Shown here one piece after another: positions 49,898 through 58,120 of a DNA stretch of 64,000 nucleotides. This stretch comes from CAIKZY01 sp044374195 (lineage in GTDB: Bacteria > Actinomycetota > Actinomycetes > S36-B12). Positions within the stretch are counted from its first letter, which is position 1, and every line of letters starts with the position of its first letter. The notes beneath the pieces were generated by a model, which did not search any database, was not told the origin of the DNA, and saw nothing but the letters and a program-made list of their open reading frames with translations. The stretch covers positions 36,538 through 100,537 of the forward strand of contig JBILOY010000008.1 of assembly GCA_044374195.1 (NCBI GenBank), written 5' to 3'. A program made the translations under genes and the position numbers.

Positions 49898-51459
49898 CGG
49901 AAGCACGCCTTCAGCGTCACCTTGGGACGGTCCTCGAGCGGGTCGCCCTCGGACCAGATCGCCATCGTGTTGCCGTCGTGTTCGAAGGGGCCACCCGTGA
50001 TTTCGCCGAACTCCACGAGAACGCTCTCCATATTGCTAGCGGTCTCCGCGAAATCGGGATCCAGAGGGGTGACCGAGTCGGTGTTCTCCTCCGCAATGGC
50101 ATCGAGTGGGTTGAGCTCCTCTTCGGGCTAGCACATTGCGGGGCTGTAGCTGTTCCCGTGAACGTGCTGCTCGGTCCGGTAGAGATCGAGCAGTTGTGTG
50201 AGGATGCGCAGCTGTCCGCCTTCGTAGTGGATGAGGGCGGTTGGAGCCTCTATGAGCTACTGGAGAACAAGCCGGAGATCCTTATTGCGGTAGGTGCGTC
50301 GCTCGATTTCGTTCAGGGCGTCCGCGCGACTACGTATTCGGACCTACTGCGGACCGCAGCAGGCCAACTTCCAGATGGGCCGTCCCTTGACGATCCCCTC
50401 ATCTTCTACTACACCTCGGGGACCACCGGGCTTCCGAAGGCCAGCGTTCACACCCACAATGGCATGCTGTGGAACTCCTACCACCAGATCCCGGACCTGG
50501 GTATCGGCCCTGACGAGGTGTGCCTGGTGGTGCCCAGCCTGTCATGGGCAGCGGGCTTCAACGACCTAATGCTGGCGACCATGTGGATGGCTGGGCGTTC
50601 CGTGATCATGCCGACCGGTGGAGTGACCATCGACCGCGTCGTCGAGGCGATCGAGGAGCACGGAGTCACGAGTCTCCTGCTCGTCCCGACGCTCCTCAAG
50701 CAGTTGATTCGAAGGCCGGACCTTGAGGAGCGCCTGCGAGCGACGTCCCTGCGTTCGATCCTCACCGGATCCGAGCCTGTTCCGCTGCCGGTCATCGAGC
50801 ACCTGGTGGAGGCTCTCCCAACGGCATCGATGCTCCAGGGTTTCGGCTTGTCAGAATTTCCGACCATCGCGACGATTCTTCGTCCGGAGGAAGCGATATC
50901 CCACGTGGGCACCGCGGGACGGGCCTGCTCGATCACGCGGATCGCCGTCATGACGGTCGATGGTCAAATCGAGGACGAAGGCGAAGGCGAGGTGCTGCTC
51001 CGCTCCATGGCCACGATGAGTGGCTACTGGAATCGCCCTGAAGAGACGGCCGCGGCCTTTGCGGATGCATGGCTCCACACAGGGGATGTGGGGACGATCG
51101 ACGCCGAAGGATTCCTGACCATCACTGGCCGGAAGAAGGACATGATCATCTCTGGTGGCCTCAACGTTTACCCGAGCGAGATCGAGGCAGTGCTGCATCG
51201 CGTGCTTGGAGTCAAGGAGGCCTCTGTCGTTGGGGTCCCTGACGAGCGTTGGGGAGAGATACCTGTCGCCGTGATCGTAAGCGACGGGAACCTGAATGAA
51301 GACGAGGTCCTGGCCTACTGCGCGTCGCAGCTGGCTGGCTACAAGCGGCCGCGTCGCGTTCTGCAGCGCCAGGAGGCCCTGCCTCGAAATCCATCAGGGA
51401 AGATTCTGAAACGCGAGATCACCCCCTGGGCCATTCGAACACTGGAGGAGAACACATGA
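49894..51459 (+). CDS. Acyl-CoA synthetase (AMP-forming)
   Basis: A 521-residue ANL-superfamily ligase. It has the P-loop YYTSGTTGLPKASVHTH, the A5 motif QGFGLSE, A7 WLHTGDVG, hinge GRKKDMIISGGLNVYPSEIE and the catalytic Lys in NPSGKILKREI. It activates a carboxylic acid to its CoA thioester through an acyl-AMP. It starts with GTG overlapping the previous gene by 4 bases and overlaps the phosphotriesterase-like gene by 4. It should commit the imported compound, or an acid derived from it, to CoA-dependent breakdown. The exact acid is unknown. Confidence 0.9.
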   Translation: MTEARLQRHLGTVLERVALGPDRHRVAVVFEGATRDFAELHENALHIASGLREIGIQRGDRVGVLLRNGIEWVELLFGLAHCGAVAVPVNVLLGPVEIEQLCEDAQLSAFVVDEGGWSLYELLENKPEILIAVGASLDFVQGVRATTYSDLLRTAAGQLPDGPSLDDPLIFYYTSGTTGLPKASVHTHNGMLWNSYHQIPDLGIGPDEVCLVVPSLSWAAGFNDLMLATMWMAGRSVIMPTGGVTIDRVVEAIEEHGVTSLLLVPTLLKQLIRRPDLEERLRATSLRSILTGSEPVPLPVIEHLVEALPTASMLQGFGLSEFPTIATILRPEEAISHVGTAGRACSITRIAVMTVDGQIEDEGEGEVLLRSMATMSGYWNRPEETAAAFADAWLHTGDVGTIDAEGFLTITGRKKDMIISGGLNVYPSEIEAVLHRVLGVKEASVVGVPDERWGEIPVAVIVSDGNLNEDEVLAYCASQLAGYKRPRRVLQRQEALPRNPSGKILKREITPWAIRTLEENT

Positions 51460-52391
51460 GCACCATCCACACCGTGACCGGCGAAATTGATCCCGCTGAC
51501 CTAGGCGCGACTTACTGCCATGAGCACATGCTCTGCTACGCACCGCCATCCATGCTCGCGAGCAGCGGTGGTGATGATCTCATCCTTTCAGACGAGGATC
51601 TCTCGGCAGCAGAGCTGAATCTCTTCAAGCAGGCGGGGGGAGGCGCGATCGTTGACCTCACCTGCATCGAGTACGGCAGGGACGGTTTAGGACTTCGACG
51701 TCTTAGCGAGCGGACTGGTGTCAACATCATCGCAGCAACCGGCCACATCATGGAGGGGTACTGGGGTGGCGTCCTGGATTTGGGGGCGCGGTCGGATGCC
51801 GAACTCGTCGACGAGATGGTGAAGGACATCACCGAAGGCGTGGACGGTACCGACGTGCGTGCGGGCGTCATCAAGGTGGGCTCATCGAAGAACGCCATTA
51901 CTCCCGATGAGGAGCGCATGATGCGCGCCGCTGTGGTGGCTCAGCGTGAGACAGGCGCCCCAATCTCAACGCACACGTCCGCTGGCACCATGGCCCCGCA
52001 GCAGGTGGAGATCTTCAAGGATGCCAATGCGGACATGGAGCACGTGATAATCGGGCACCTAGATCGAAATCTCAACTGGGACGAGCACCTCGCGGTAGTT
52101 CGGAGCGGTGCATATATGGGATACGACTGCATCAGCAAGGAGCACTACCAGCCGGATTCGCTGAGGGTTGAGTTCATCAAAAGAATGATCGACGAGGGAT
52201 TCGGCAATCGAATCTGCTTCAGCGGCGATCTCGCCCGTAAGTCGTACCTCACTAGTTACGGGGGAGGCCCAGGGCTCACCTACATCCTGTGGCGTTTCGT
52301 TCCGTGGCTCGTACAGGACGGCGTATCCAGTGAGGCCATCAACGGCTTCCTGCGTTCGAATCCAGCCTCCCTTTACACCTTCACCCGCTAG
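51456..52391 (+). CDS. Phosphotriesterase-family metal hydrolase
   Basis: A 311-residue amidohydrolase-superfamily protein of the phosphotriesterase/lactonase type. Metal ligands are visible: CHEH (His22, His24), a bridging Lys140 in GVIKVGSS, His173 in STHTSAG, His201 in IIGHLDRN and Asp258 in SGDLARK. Relatives hydrolyse lactones, phosphate esters or amides. It overlaps the acyl-CoA synthetase by ATGA, placing its hydrolysis step in the pathway; a lactone or phosphoester intermediate is an inference. Native metals would be a binuclear Zn/Mn/Fe pair with carboxylated lysine. Confidence 0.87.
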   Translation: MSTIHTVTGEIDPADLGATYCHEHMLCYAPPSMLASSGGDDLILSDEDLSAAELNLFKQAGGGAIVDLTCIEYGRDGLGLRRLSERTGVNIIAATGHIMEGYWGGVLDLGARSDAELVDEMVKDITEGVDGTDVRAGVIKVGSSKNAITPDEERMMRAAVVAQRETGAPISTHTSAGTMAPQQVEIFKDANADMEHVIIGHLDRNLNWDEHLAVVRSGAYMGYDCISKEHYQPDSLRVEFIKRMIDEGFGNRICFSGDLARKSYLTSYGGGPGLTYILWRFVPWLVQDGVSSEAINGFLRSNPASLYTFTR

Positions 52392-52409
52392 ACAACCGAA
52401 GGAGACACG

Positions 52410-53141
52410 ATGGCAGAGCACCCGCTTGCGGACCCGAAGTGGACCCTTCCGGAGGTCTCTCGGCTCTCCGAGATGACCCGGCAGCGCGTCATGGAAACGG
52501 TCCAGCGCAACCTCAAGAAGATGGGAGATGTCCGCTGGGCCAACGTTGTCAACGAGCGGACTATGGAAATCTTCAGCGCTGAAGATGGGGAGCGCGTTGC
52601 GCGGCAGGTGGTTGAGGAGTTCATGCTTGAGTCCGGACGCAAACTGCTGGCGGGAGCTGAGATCGCCGTACGCGAGCAGCCTGACATCTACGTTCTACGG
52701 TCCGAATGGATGGCAGCACAGGAGAGTGCCGAGTCCGTCATGGATCTAGAGGAAGGCGAGGTGGGCCTCGGCGACAATGTCTTCTCCACTGACGACGTGG
52801 AGGGGGTTGTTCTCATCATTAGAAGGGTCTCCGAGGTTGACCGCCTGATGCGCGAGGGCGTACCCCCAGGAACTATCGGGGTCATTGACGATGCCGGTGG
52901 AACTATGACCGCGCCGATTCTCCCTGAGTTTGATGCGATCCTTTGTCGTGCCGGCACGGTGCGAAGCCATCTTGCGATCATCTCTCGCGAGTATGGCGTC
53001 CCGGTCCTGATGGGTGTGAAGTTACAGCGAGAACTGGTGGACGGAGAGCGTATTCGCGTCCAGTACTCGGCTCAGGCCCAGAGTGCTGACGCCTATCACG
53101 GCGGCGAGATCGCCCCCAAGGCCCGGATCCGGGAGGCATGA
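52410..53141 (+). CDS. Free-standing PEP-utilising (phosphohistidine swivel) domain protein
   Basis: A 243-residue protein. Residues 1-about 110 are mainly charged helices with no recognised motif. Residues about 150-220 form the mobile phosphohistidine domain of PEP synthase/PPDK-type enzymes: PILPEFDAILCRAGTVRSHLAIISREYGVPVLMGV, with the phosphorylatable His187. The ATP-grasp and PEP/pyruvate domains are missing. A similar domain carries phosphate in phenylphosphate synthase. The gene has a good AAGGAG site and lies between the phosphotriesterase-like gene and the second unknown paralogue (3-base gap), so those are likely partners. Confidence 0.82.
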   Translation: MAEHPLADPKWTLPEVSRLSEMTRQRVMETVQRNLKKMGDVRWANVVNERTMEIFSAEDGERVARQVVEEFMLESGRKLLAGAEIAVREQPDIYVLRSEWMAAQESAESVMDLEEGEVGLGDNVFSTDDVEGVVLIIRRVSEVDRLMREGVPPGTIGVIDDAGGTMTAPILPEFDAILCRAGTVRSHLAIISREYGVPVLMGVKLQRELVDGERIRVQYSAQAQSADAYHGGEIAPKARIREA

Positions 53142-53144
53142 CGA

Positions 53145-54797
53145 ATGAGTGACTTCCGCATAGACGAGCTGACCCTGAATCGGCTGAATGCCTTCCTCTC
53201 CAAGGCTGATGATGTGATCATCTACAACTGCATCACCCGCACGGCCCAGGAGTCCAAACTCTTCCCGCTCATGCCTTACCTCATGTTGTGCTTTTATGAC
53301 GCTTACTACCGTTTCCCGGATCTGCTTCGTGAGGCTTCACAGCACATTACGCCGGAAGAGTGTGGCCACCGGGCTCGCCAGGTGTCCACACTTCCAAGCA
53401 AACTCTCGGCTTGGGGGACCCTCAACTTCTACCTGAACGGACGCGCGTCCCTTATCAAACTTGGCCTGTTGCGACCCGAGGATAATCTTGAGGACCTTGT
53501 CTTCATGTGCGACTGGTGGGAGCGCTACTCCCGCTCGTTCCACAGGAACAGCGGCCACGAGTGGACCTATGACCAAAACGACATCGCACCTGAACTGCCG
53601 GAACACACCCTGCAGGTCCTAGAGGCTGATGCATGGGCGGTTGACGATCGCCTCCGCAAGGCGGCGAGCCGATTCATCGCCACGGGAACCCAATACCTGT
53701 TTCTCGCCAACTGCGAAAGCCGACTGACCCTTCAAGGCTCAGGCCCGTACCGTCTTGGCGACAACCTGATGATGCACACCCGAGACTTCATGAACCTCGG
53801 CAACAGCGACTACACATGGATGGACGGGGTTGCCGACGACATTCCTTACAACAACCTCACTCTCTCGGTGATCACGCGCGACGTATCGATTGAGGTCACG
53901 GACTGGGCAAGCGTCTACACGGATCCTGAGGACTATCAGGACAACATCGTCGGCGTTGGCCTCTACACCTCAGATTTTCTTTCGGACCGCTATGAACCAG
54001 TGGGAATGGGTTCACCAGCCGAGCTGAGTGACACCTTGGAGGAGATGACTGCGCTGATGGCCGCGGCGACGCGGAAGCTCTACGAGCGACTCACTCAGAT
54101 GGACGCCCGGCAGATGACCGAGGCGGGAATCTACGTGTACCTCTACGCTGCGTCGGGTTTCAGCCACATGGCGGGTACTTTCGAGCACGCCCAGTGGGAG
54201 TTCATCGACCAGCGGACTGAGCGGTTGTGGGCGATCCACAACGAGGAGTACTCGCTCGACTCCTACTTGGACAACTTCGTGTTGATGTCTGGCCTTCAGG
54301 CGTCTCAGAGCGATTACTACATACACCCCGTCTCTTATGAGGGATGGCGCCGAGGTTCTGCCCCGAGGGGACCGCTTCCGGCGCCTGGGCGAAACGCTTT
54401 TCCGGTGCCTGCCACGGTCCTCATCGATCACGACTATCCGGCACGGGTCAACCCGAACGGCCTTGCCGACTGCGTCGGAAGCAATCACCTGCCGGGGAAG
54501 TCCGCGGGGTGGCTGACGAGTAAGGGCCGCTTAACGCAGGCGGAGCGCAATCGGGCGGCTCGGGAGATGTCATCTCCATTGCTGTCAGCCCCTTGGGTAC
54601 ATCAGGACGAGCAGTGGCTGAAATGGCATTGGGATACTCCCGATGCACATGCCATGTACCGCTACGTTCAGGAGTCGTCGCGACTTCTCCGAGATTCGGG
54701 AGCCGGGCTCAAACGCGCTGACATAACCGCACGCCGACTGGCAGCCGGGGAGCCGGCGTGGGTCGATGTGCCTGACGCTCGTAGGGAGCGCCCATGA
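53145..54797 (+). CDS. Unrecognised 550-residue protein B (paralogue of the gene at 48275)
   Basis: The second copy of the family. It keeps the shared blocks at the same residue numbers up to about 220, and the C-terminal ARVNPNGLADC, LPGKS and KWHWDTPDAHAMYRYVQE segments. Between the two, identity looks high in blocks and low elsewhere, so they are diverged paralogues, not a recent duplication, and could form a heteromer. It lacks any signal or membrane helix. It begins 3 bases after the swivel-domain gene and overlaps the SDR gene by 4 bases. The function is unknown; neither copy shows a nucleotide- or flavin-binding motif I know. Confidence 0.85.
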   Translation: MSDFRIDELTLNRLNAFLSKADDVIIYNCITRTAQESKLFPLMPYLMLCFYDAYYRFPDLLREASQHITPEECGHRARQVSTLPSKLSAWGTLNFYLNGRASLIKLGLLRPEDNLEDLVFMCDWWERYSRSFHRNSGHEWTYDQNDIAPELPEHTLQVLEADAWAVDDRLRKAASRFIATGTQYLFLANCESRLTLQGSGPYRLGDNLMMHTRDFMNLGNSDYTWMDGVADDIPYNNLTLSVITRDVSIEVTDWASVYTDPEDYQDNIVGVGLYTSDFLSDRYEPVGMGSPAELSDTLEEMTALMAAATRKLYERLTQMDARQMTEAGIYVYLYAASGFSHMAGTFEHAQWEFIDQRTERLWAIHNEEYSLDSYLDNFVLMSGLQASQSDYYIHPVSYEGWRRGSAPRGPLPAPGRNAFPVPATVLIDHDYPARVNPNGLADCVGSNHLPGKSAGWLTSKGRLTQAERNRAAREMSSPLLSAPWVHQDEQWLKWHWDTPDAHAMYRYVQESSRLLRDSGAGLKRADITARRLAAGEPAWVDVPDARRERP

Positions 54798-55528
54798 CAC
54801 GAGTGGTGCGTCGCTGGGTAGTGACGGGCGGTAGCCAGGGGATCGGTGAGGCAGTCGCACGGCGCGCGCTCTCCGAAGGCGATCGTGTGGCGATCATTGC
54901 AAGACACCCTGATCGATCGCCCTTGGCATCGGAGTACCGCGACCTATGCGTGACCGCGGCCGCTGACGTCACTGATCCTGATTCGATTCAGGCGGCGATC
55001 ACGGACGTGGAGCTTCGTTGGGGCGGGGTGGATGTTCTCGTGAACAATGCCGGAATTCATCGCGGTGGTCGTATCGGGAAAATCGCGCGAACCGACTGGC
55101 AGGCGGTCCTTGATACGAACTTGAGCGGTGCCTTCGACACGATTCGCGCGGTACTTCCGGCAATGGGCGACGGCGGATCGATAGTCAACGTCGGTGCAGT
55201 GGTCGGCCTCAGGGGATTCAAGGGAGATGTGGCCTACGCCTCTGCGAAAGCAGGGCTCATCGGCCTGACCCGCGCATTAGCCATCGAACTGGCCGATCGC
55301 GCGATCACTGTGAATCTGGTTCTGCCGGGTCTCACCGAGACCGAGATGGTCGGCGGACTATCGGATGCGGCGAAGGCAACGTTGAAGGCTCGGGTGCCGT
55401 TGGGGCGCACAGCAGAAGCCAGTGAGATCGCCGACGTCATCTGGAATGTCGCTGGAAGCACGTACATGACCGGTTCAATCGTTGCCGTGGATGGGGGCCT
55501 GATGGCCGCCCTCGGGAGTGCTCAGTGA
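54794..55528 (+). CDS. Short-chain dehydrogenase/reductase with altered catalytic serine
   Basis: A 244-residue classical SDR: cofactor motif TGGSQGIGEAVAR, VNNAGIH, YASAKAG (Tyr and Lys) and LVLPGLTETEM, ending with TGSIVAVDGG. The stretch aligned to the catalytic serine (13 residues before the Tyr) reads VNVGAVVGL, giving alanine where most members have serine. Either activity is reduced, another hydroxyl substitutes, or the protein has another role. It overlaps both neighbours by 4 bases (ATGA at the start, GTGA at the end). Substrate unknown. Confidence 0.87.
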   Translation: MTRVVRRWVVTGGSQGIGEAVARRALSEGDRVAIIARHPDRSPLASEYRDLCVTAAADVTDPDSIQAAITDVELRWGGVDVLVNNAGIHRGGRIGKIARTDWQAVLDTNLSGAFDTIRAVLPAMGDGGSIVNVGAVVGLRGFKGDVAYASAKAGLIGLTRALAIELADRAITVNLVLPGLTETEMVGGLSDAAKATLKARVPLGRTAEASEIADVIWNVAGSTYMTGSIVAVDGGLMAALGSAQ

Positions 55529-56610
55529 GTCTGAGCGTCGGACTATACGCCGACAGTCGACTAGATATCGCTCCGGTTGCTGTGGCAGCTGAGAAGGCGG
55601 GCTTGAGCCATCTGTGGTTGTACGACAGCCCGCTGGTCTTCGCTGACACCAGCATGGCGGCACTCGTGGCGGCCCAGGCCACTACGCGGATCTCAATCGG
55701 GCCGGGCGTGGCCAATCCGCTGCAGCGCCCGCCGGAGTACACCGCACAGATGCTTGCGACGTTGAACCTGGCGGCACCTGGAAGGGTGATGCTGGGTCTG
55801 GGCATCGGCAACTCTGCACTCCGCAGTCGAGGGCTACCTCCCGCCACCATCGCCGACATGCGCTCCCACATCGAAGCGGTACGCGCCCTTCTTCGAGGAG
55901 AGGACGCCTTGATCGGGGCAGACGCAAGGCCGGTGCGCCTCATCCACCCGCACGACCCATGGATGAACATCAACAACTACGTTCCCATTTGGTACTCGGC
56001 TTTCGGGCCGAAGGGTCTTGAGCTCGCGGGCGAGCTGGCAGACGGCGTCCTCACCCGATGGGAGGGGCCCGATCGATCCCAGCTGGCGGCGGATGTGTTC
56101 GCGCCGGGCCGATCGAAGTCGACATGCCCGAATTTCGAGTTCGGCGTCGTCTACGCGATGCAGCCGATCGACTCGGACGACGAGCTCGAGACCGATGCGA
56201 TGCGCGCGGCTCTAGGCCCACTGGTCGTGAGCCGCCTTCGCTACCTGACGGCCAACGCGCAAAGTGCAGATGAGGTGCCCGCGCCGTTCCGCGATGGTTT
56301 TGTCGCCTACCAGGCGCATCGAGCGAGTCTGGACGAACGTACACGGCACCTAGAGAACTACCGCGGATACCTGGTCTTCACCCCGCCAGACCTCGAGCGC
56401 TTCGTGACGCCGGCCTCGATGCGAACCGTTGCCCTAGTCGGCTCTCCAGGGCGACTCGCCGAGGAGCTCAACACCATGGCGACCGCTGGTGTGACGCACG
56501 TCAGCCTCCAGATGGCGGGCGACCAGACGGTCTGGTGCGAGCGCATGGCGCGACAGGTTTTTCCCCTCGTCGACGGTGGGATTTCGACAACAGCGAATGA
56601 GTCAACATGA
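55525..56610 (+). CDS. LLM-class (probably F420-dependent) oxidoreductase
   Basis: A 361-residue luciferase-like oxidoreductase: SVGLYADSRLDIAPVAVAAEKAG, HLWLYDSPLVFADTSMAALVAA, ISIGPGVANPLQRPPE, NLAAPGRVMLGLGIGNSALR and YSAFGPKGLELAGELADG. It is longer than the leftward operon's LLM protein and only distantly similar. F420 use is usual in actinobacterial members (hydride transfer from or to an alcohol or alkene); FMN cannot be excluded. It overlaps the SDR gene by 4 bases and the next gene by 4. Confidence 0.86.
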   Translation: MSLSVGLYADSRLDIAPVAVAAEKAGLSHLWLYDSPLVFADTSMAALVAAQATTRISIGPGVANPLQRPPEYTAQMLATLNLAAPGRVMLGLGIGNSALRSRGLPPATIADMRSHIEAVRALLRGEDALIGADARPVRLIHPHDPWMNINNYVPIWYSAFGPKGLELAGELADGVLTRWEGPDRSQLAADVFAPGRSKSTCPNFEFGVVYAMQPIDSDDELETDAMRAALGPLVVSRLRYLTANAQSADEVPAPFRDGFVAYQAHRASLDERTRHLENYRGYLVFTPPDLERFVTPASMRTVALVGSPGRLAEELNTMATAGVTHVSLQMAGDQTVWCERMARQVFPLVDGGISTTANEST

Positions 56611-57203
56611 GTACCGAAGCAACCGAGTTCGATGTGCTGCACGCTGTGCGCCTTCGCGGAGTTGCTCCTGCCGATGCGATCGCTGGGACCCTAAATGCGG
56701 CGCCGGAACAGGTGCAGGCAGTGATCGACGGGCTCCAGAACGGTGGGAACCTTCTCTACCGCGAAGGCCGACTGGTGTCGGGCTATGTGCTAACGCAGGA
56801 GGGCAAGGAGCGCCACGCCGACGAGGTCGTCGCGCAAGCAGCTGGACTCCAGGAGGCCCTGTCACACGTGTACGAAAAGTTTCTCACCATCAACGGGCGC
56901 ATCAAGGGGATGTGCAGCGATTGGCAGGTGATCGAGGATGACGTCAAGCGGTGGGATGCCATCGACGCGCTTGAGACTTTCAACTCGACCGCACAGGTTG
57001 TCTTCAAGCGAGCGGGGGAGGTCATTCCACGCTTCAGCCGGTACGGGCGCGCACTCTCTGCGGCACTCAAGATGCTTGCCGACGGTGACCACCGGTATTT
57101 CACGAGTCCGCTCGTTGAGTCCTACCACACCGTGTGGTTCGAGGCGCACGAAGACTTCCTCATGTGCATGGGAATCGACCGGGCCACTGAGGGAAGTTTC
57201 TAG
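56607..57203 (+). CDS. Winged-helix plus helical-domain protein (PEP-utiliser-associated)
   Basis: A 198-residue protein. Residues about 8-75 look like a winged helix (VLHAVRLRGVAPADAIAGTL...VIDGLQNGGNLLYREG...YVLTQEGKERHADEV). The rest is helical and ends with ESYHTVWFEAHEDFLM (171-186). I recall this combination in actinobacteria next to, or fused with, PEP/pyruvate-dikinase-like proteins, where it is sometimes labelled as a MarR-type regulator. Here it may be a partner of the swivel-domain protein rather than a transcription factor. It overlaps the LLM gene by 4 bases. Confidence 0.68.
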   Translation: MSTEATEFDVLHAVRLRGVAPADAIAGTLNAAPEQVQAVIDGLQNGGNLLYREGRLVSGYVLTQEGKERHADEVVAQAAGLQEALSHVYEKFLTINGRIKGMCSDWQVIEDDVKRWDAIDALETFNSTAQVVFKRAGEVIPRFSRYGRALSAALKMLADGDHRYFTSPLVESYHTVWFEAHEDFLMCMGIDRATEGSF

Positions 57204-57243
57204 TGCAGACGGCTCATCGCCGCAACGAAGGCAGGAGAGTGAA

Positions 57244-58059
57244 ATGACATACGAGACGATCCGGCATGAAGTCCTCGGGGGAGTTCATCGGCTTGTCCTC
57301 AATCGTCCCGAGTGCATGAATGCCATAAACGAGCAGCTCATCCAGGAGTGCCGCGAGGTCATGGAGCAGGTGTCCAGCGATGCCGATGCCCGAGTCCTAG
57401 TGCTATCGGGCGAGGGCCGTGGGTTCTGCGCGGGTGCCGACGTGTCAATGATGGACCAGACGTTGGTGCGTGAGCAGTCGGGTGATACCGAGTGGGGCTC
57501 GGATGAGATTCGCCAGAAGCTGCGGATGCGTTTCCAAGTCTTGACTAGAGACCTATACCGACTGCCCGTTCCGACTGTGGCTGTAGTGAGAGGAGCGGCC
57601 GTCGGCGGCGGTATGGATCTTGCCTGCGCATGCGACATTGTCATCGGATCCGAGCGCGCTCGTTTCATGGTGGCCTACACGCGAAGGGGACTCTTTCAGG
57701 ATCTGGGTGGATTCTGGCTCGTACCCCGGGTGATCGGGTACCGCAAGGCTATTGAACTCGTCTACACGGCACGGTTCGTCGAAGCCGAGGAGGCTGAGGC
57801 CATTGGGCTTTTGACTCGTCGCGTGCCCGAACAGGAAATCGAGTCGCACGTAGATGAGCTGGTAGTGGCCCTTGCGAGTCGTCCAGCCATCGCGCTTCGG
57901 CTTGGAAAGTTGATGATGCAGCGAACTCAGAACATGGATATGGAGACCGCCTTCGAGATGGGGGCGATAGCAACAACGATCACCGAGACGTCCGATGACT
58001 TCAAGGAGTCCATCGCCGCCTTCCTTGAGAAGCGGGAACCAGAATTCCGCGGTCGATAG
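57244..58059 (+). CDS. Enoyl-CoA hydratase/isomerase
   Basis: A 271-residue crotonase: RLVLNRPECMNAIN, SGEGRGFCAGADVSMMD and RGAAVGGGMDLACACDIVIGS form the CoA pocket and oxyanion hole. RRGLFQDLGGFWLVPR follows, where hydratases usually have the second catalytic Glu; here the residue is not obvious. I chose the ATG at 57244 with AGGAG 6 bases upstream rather than a long frame back to 56938. It is one of two enoyl-CoA hydratase genes in the island, sequence-diverged from that at 41.4 kb. Confidence 0.9.
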   Translation: MTYETIRHEVLGGVHRLVLNRPECMNAINEQLIQECREVMEQVSSDADARVLVLSGEGRGFCAGADVSMMDQTLVREQSGDTEWGSDEIRQKLRMRFQVLTRDLYRLPVPTVAVVRGAAVGGGMDLACACDIVIGSERARFMVAYTRRGLFQDLGGFWLVPRVIGYRKAIELVYTARFVEAEEAEAIGLLTRRVPEQEIESHVDELVVALASRPAIALRLGKLMMQRTQNMDMETAFEMGAIATTITETSDDFKESIAAFLEKREPEFRGR

Positions 58060-58120
58060 CCAGTGTTTGAACTTGCCACGAAGGAGGCGACCGTATGCCT
58101 CCACAAAGAGAGGAATGCAG

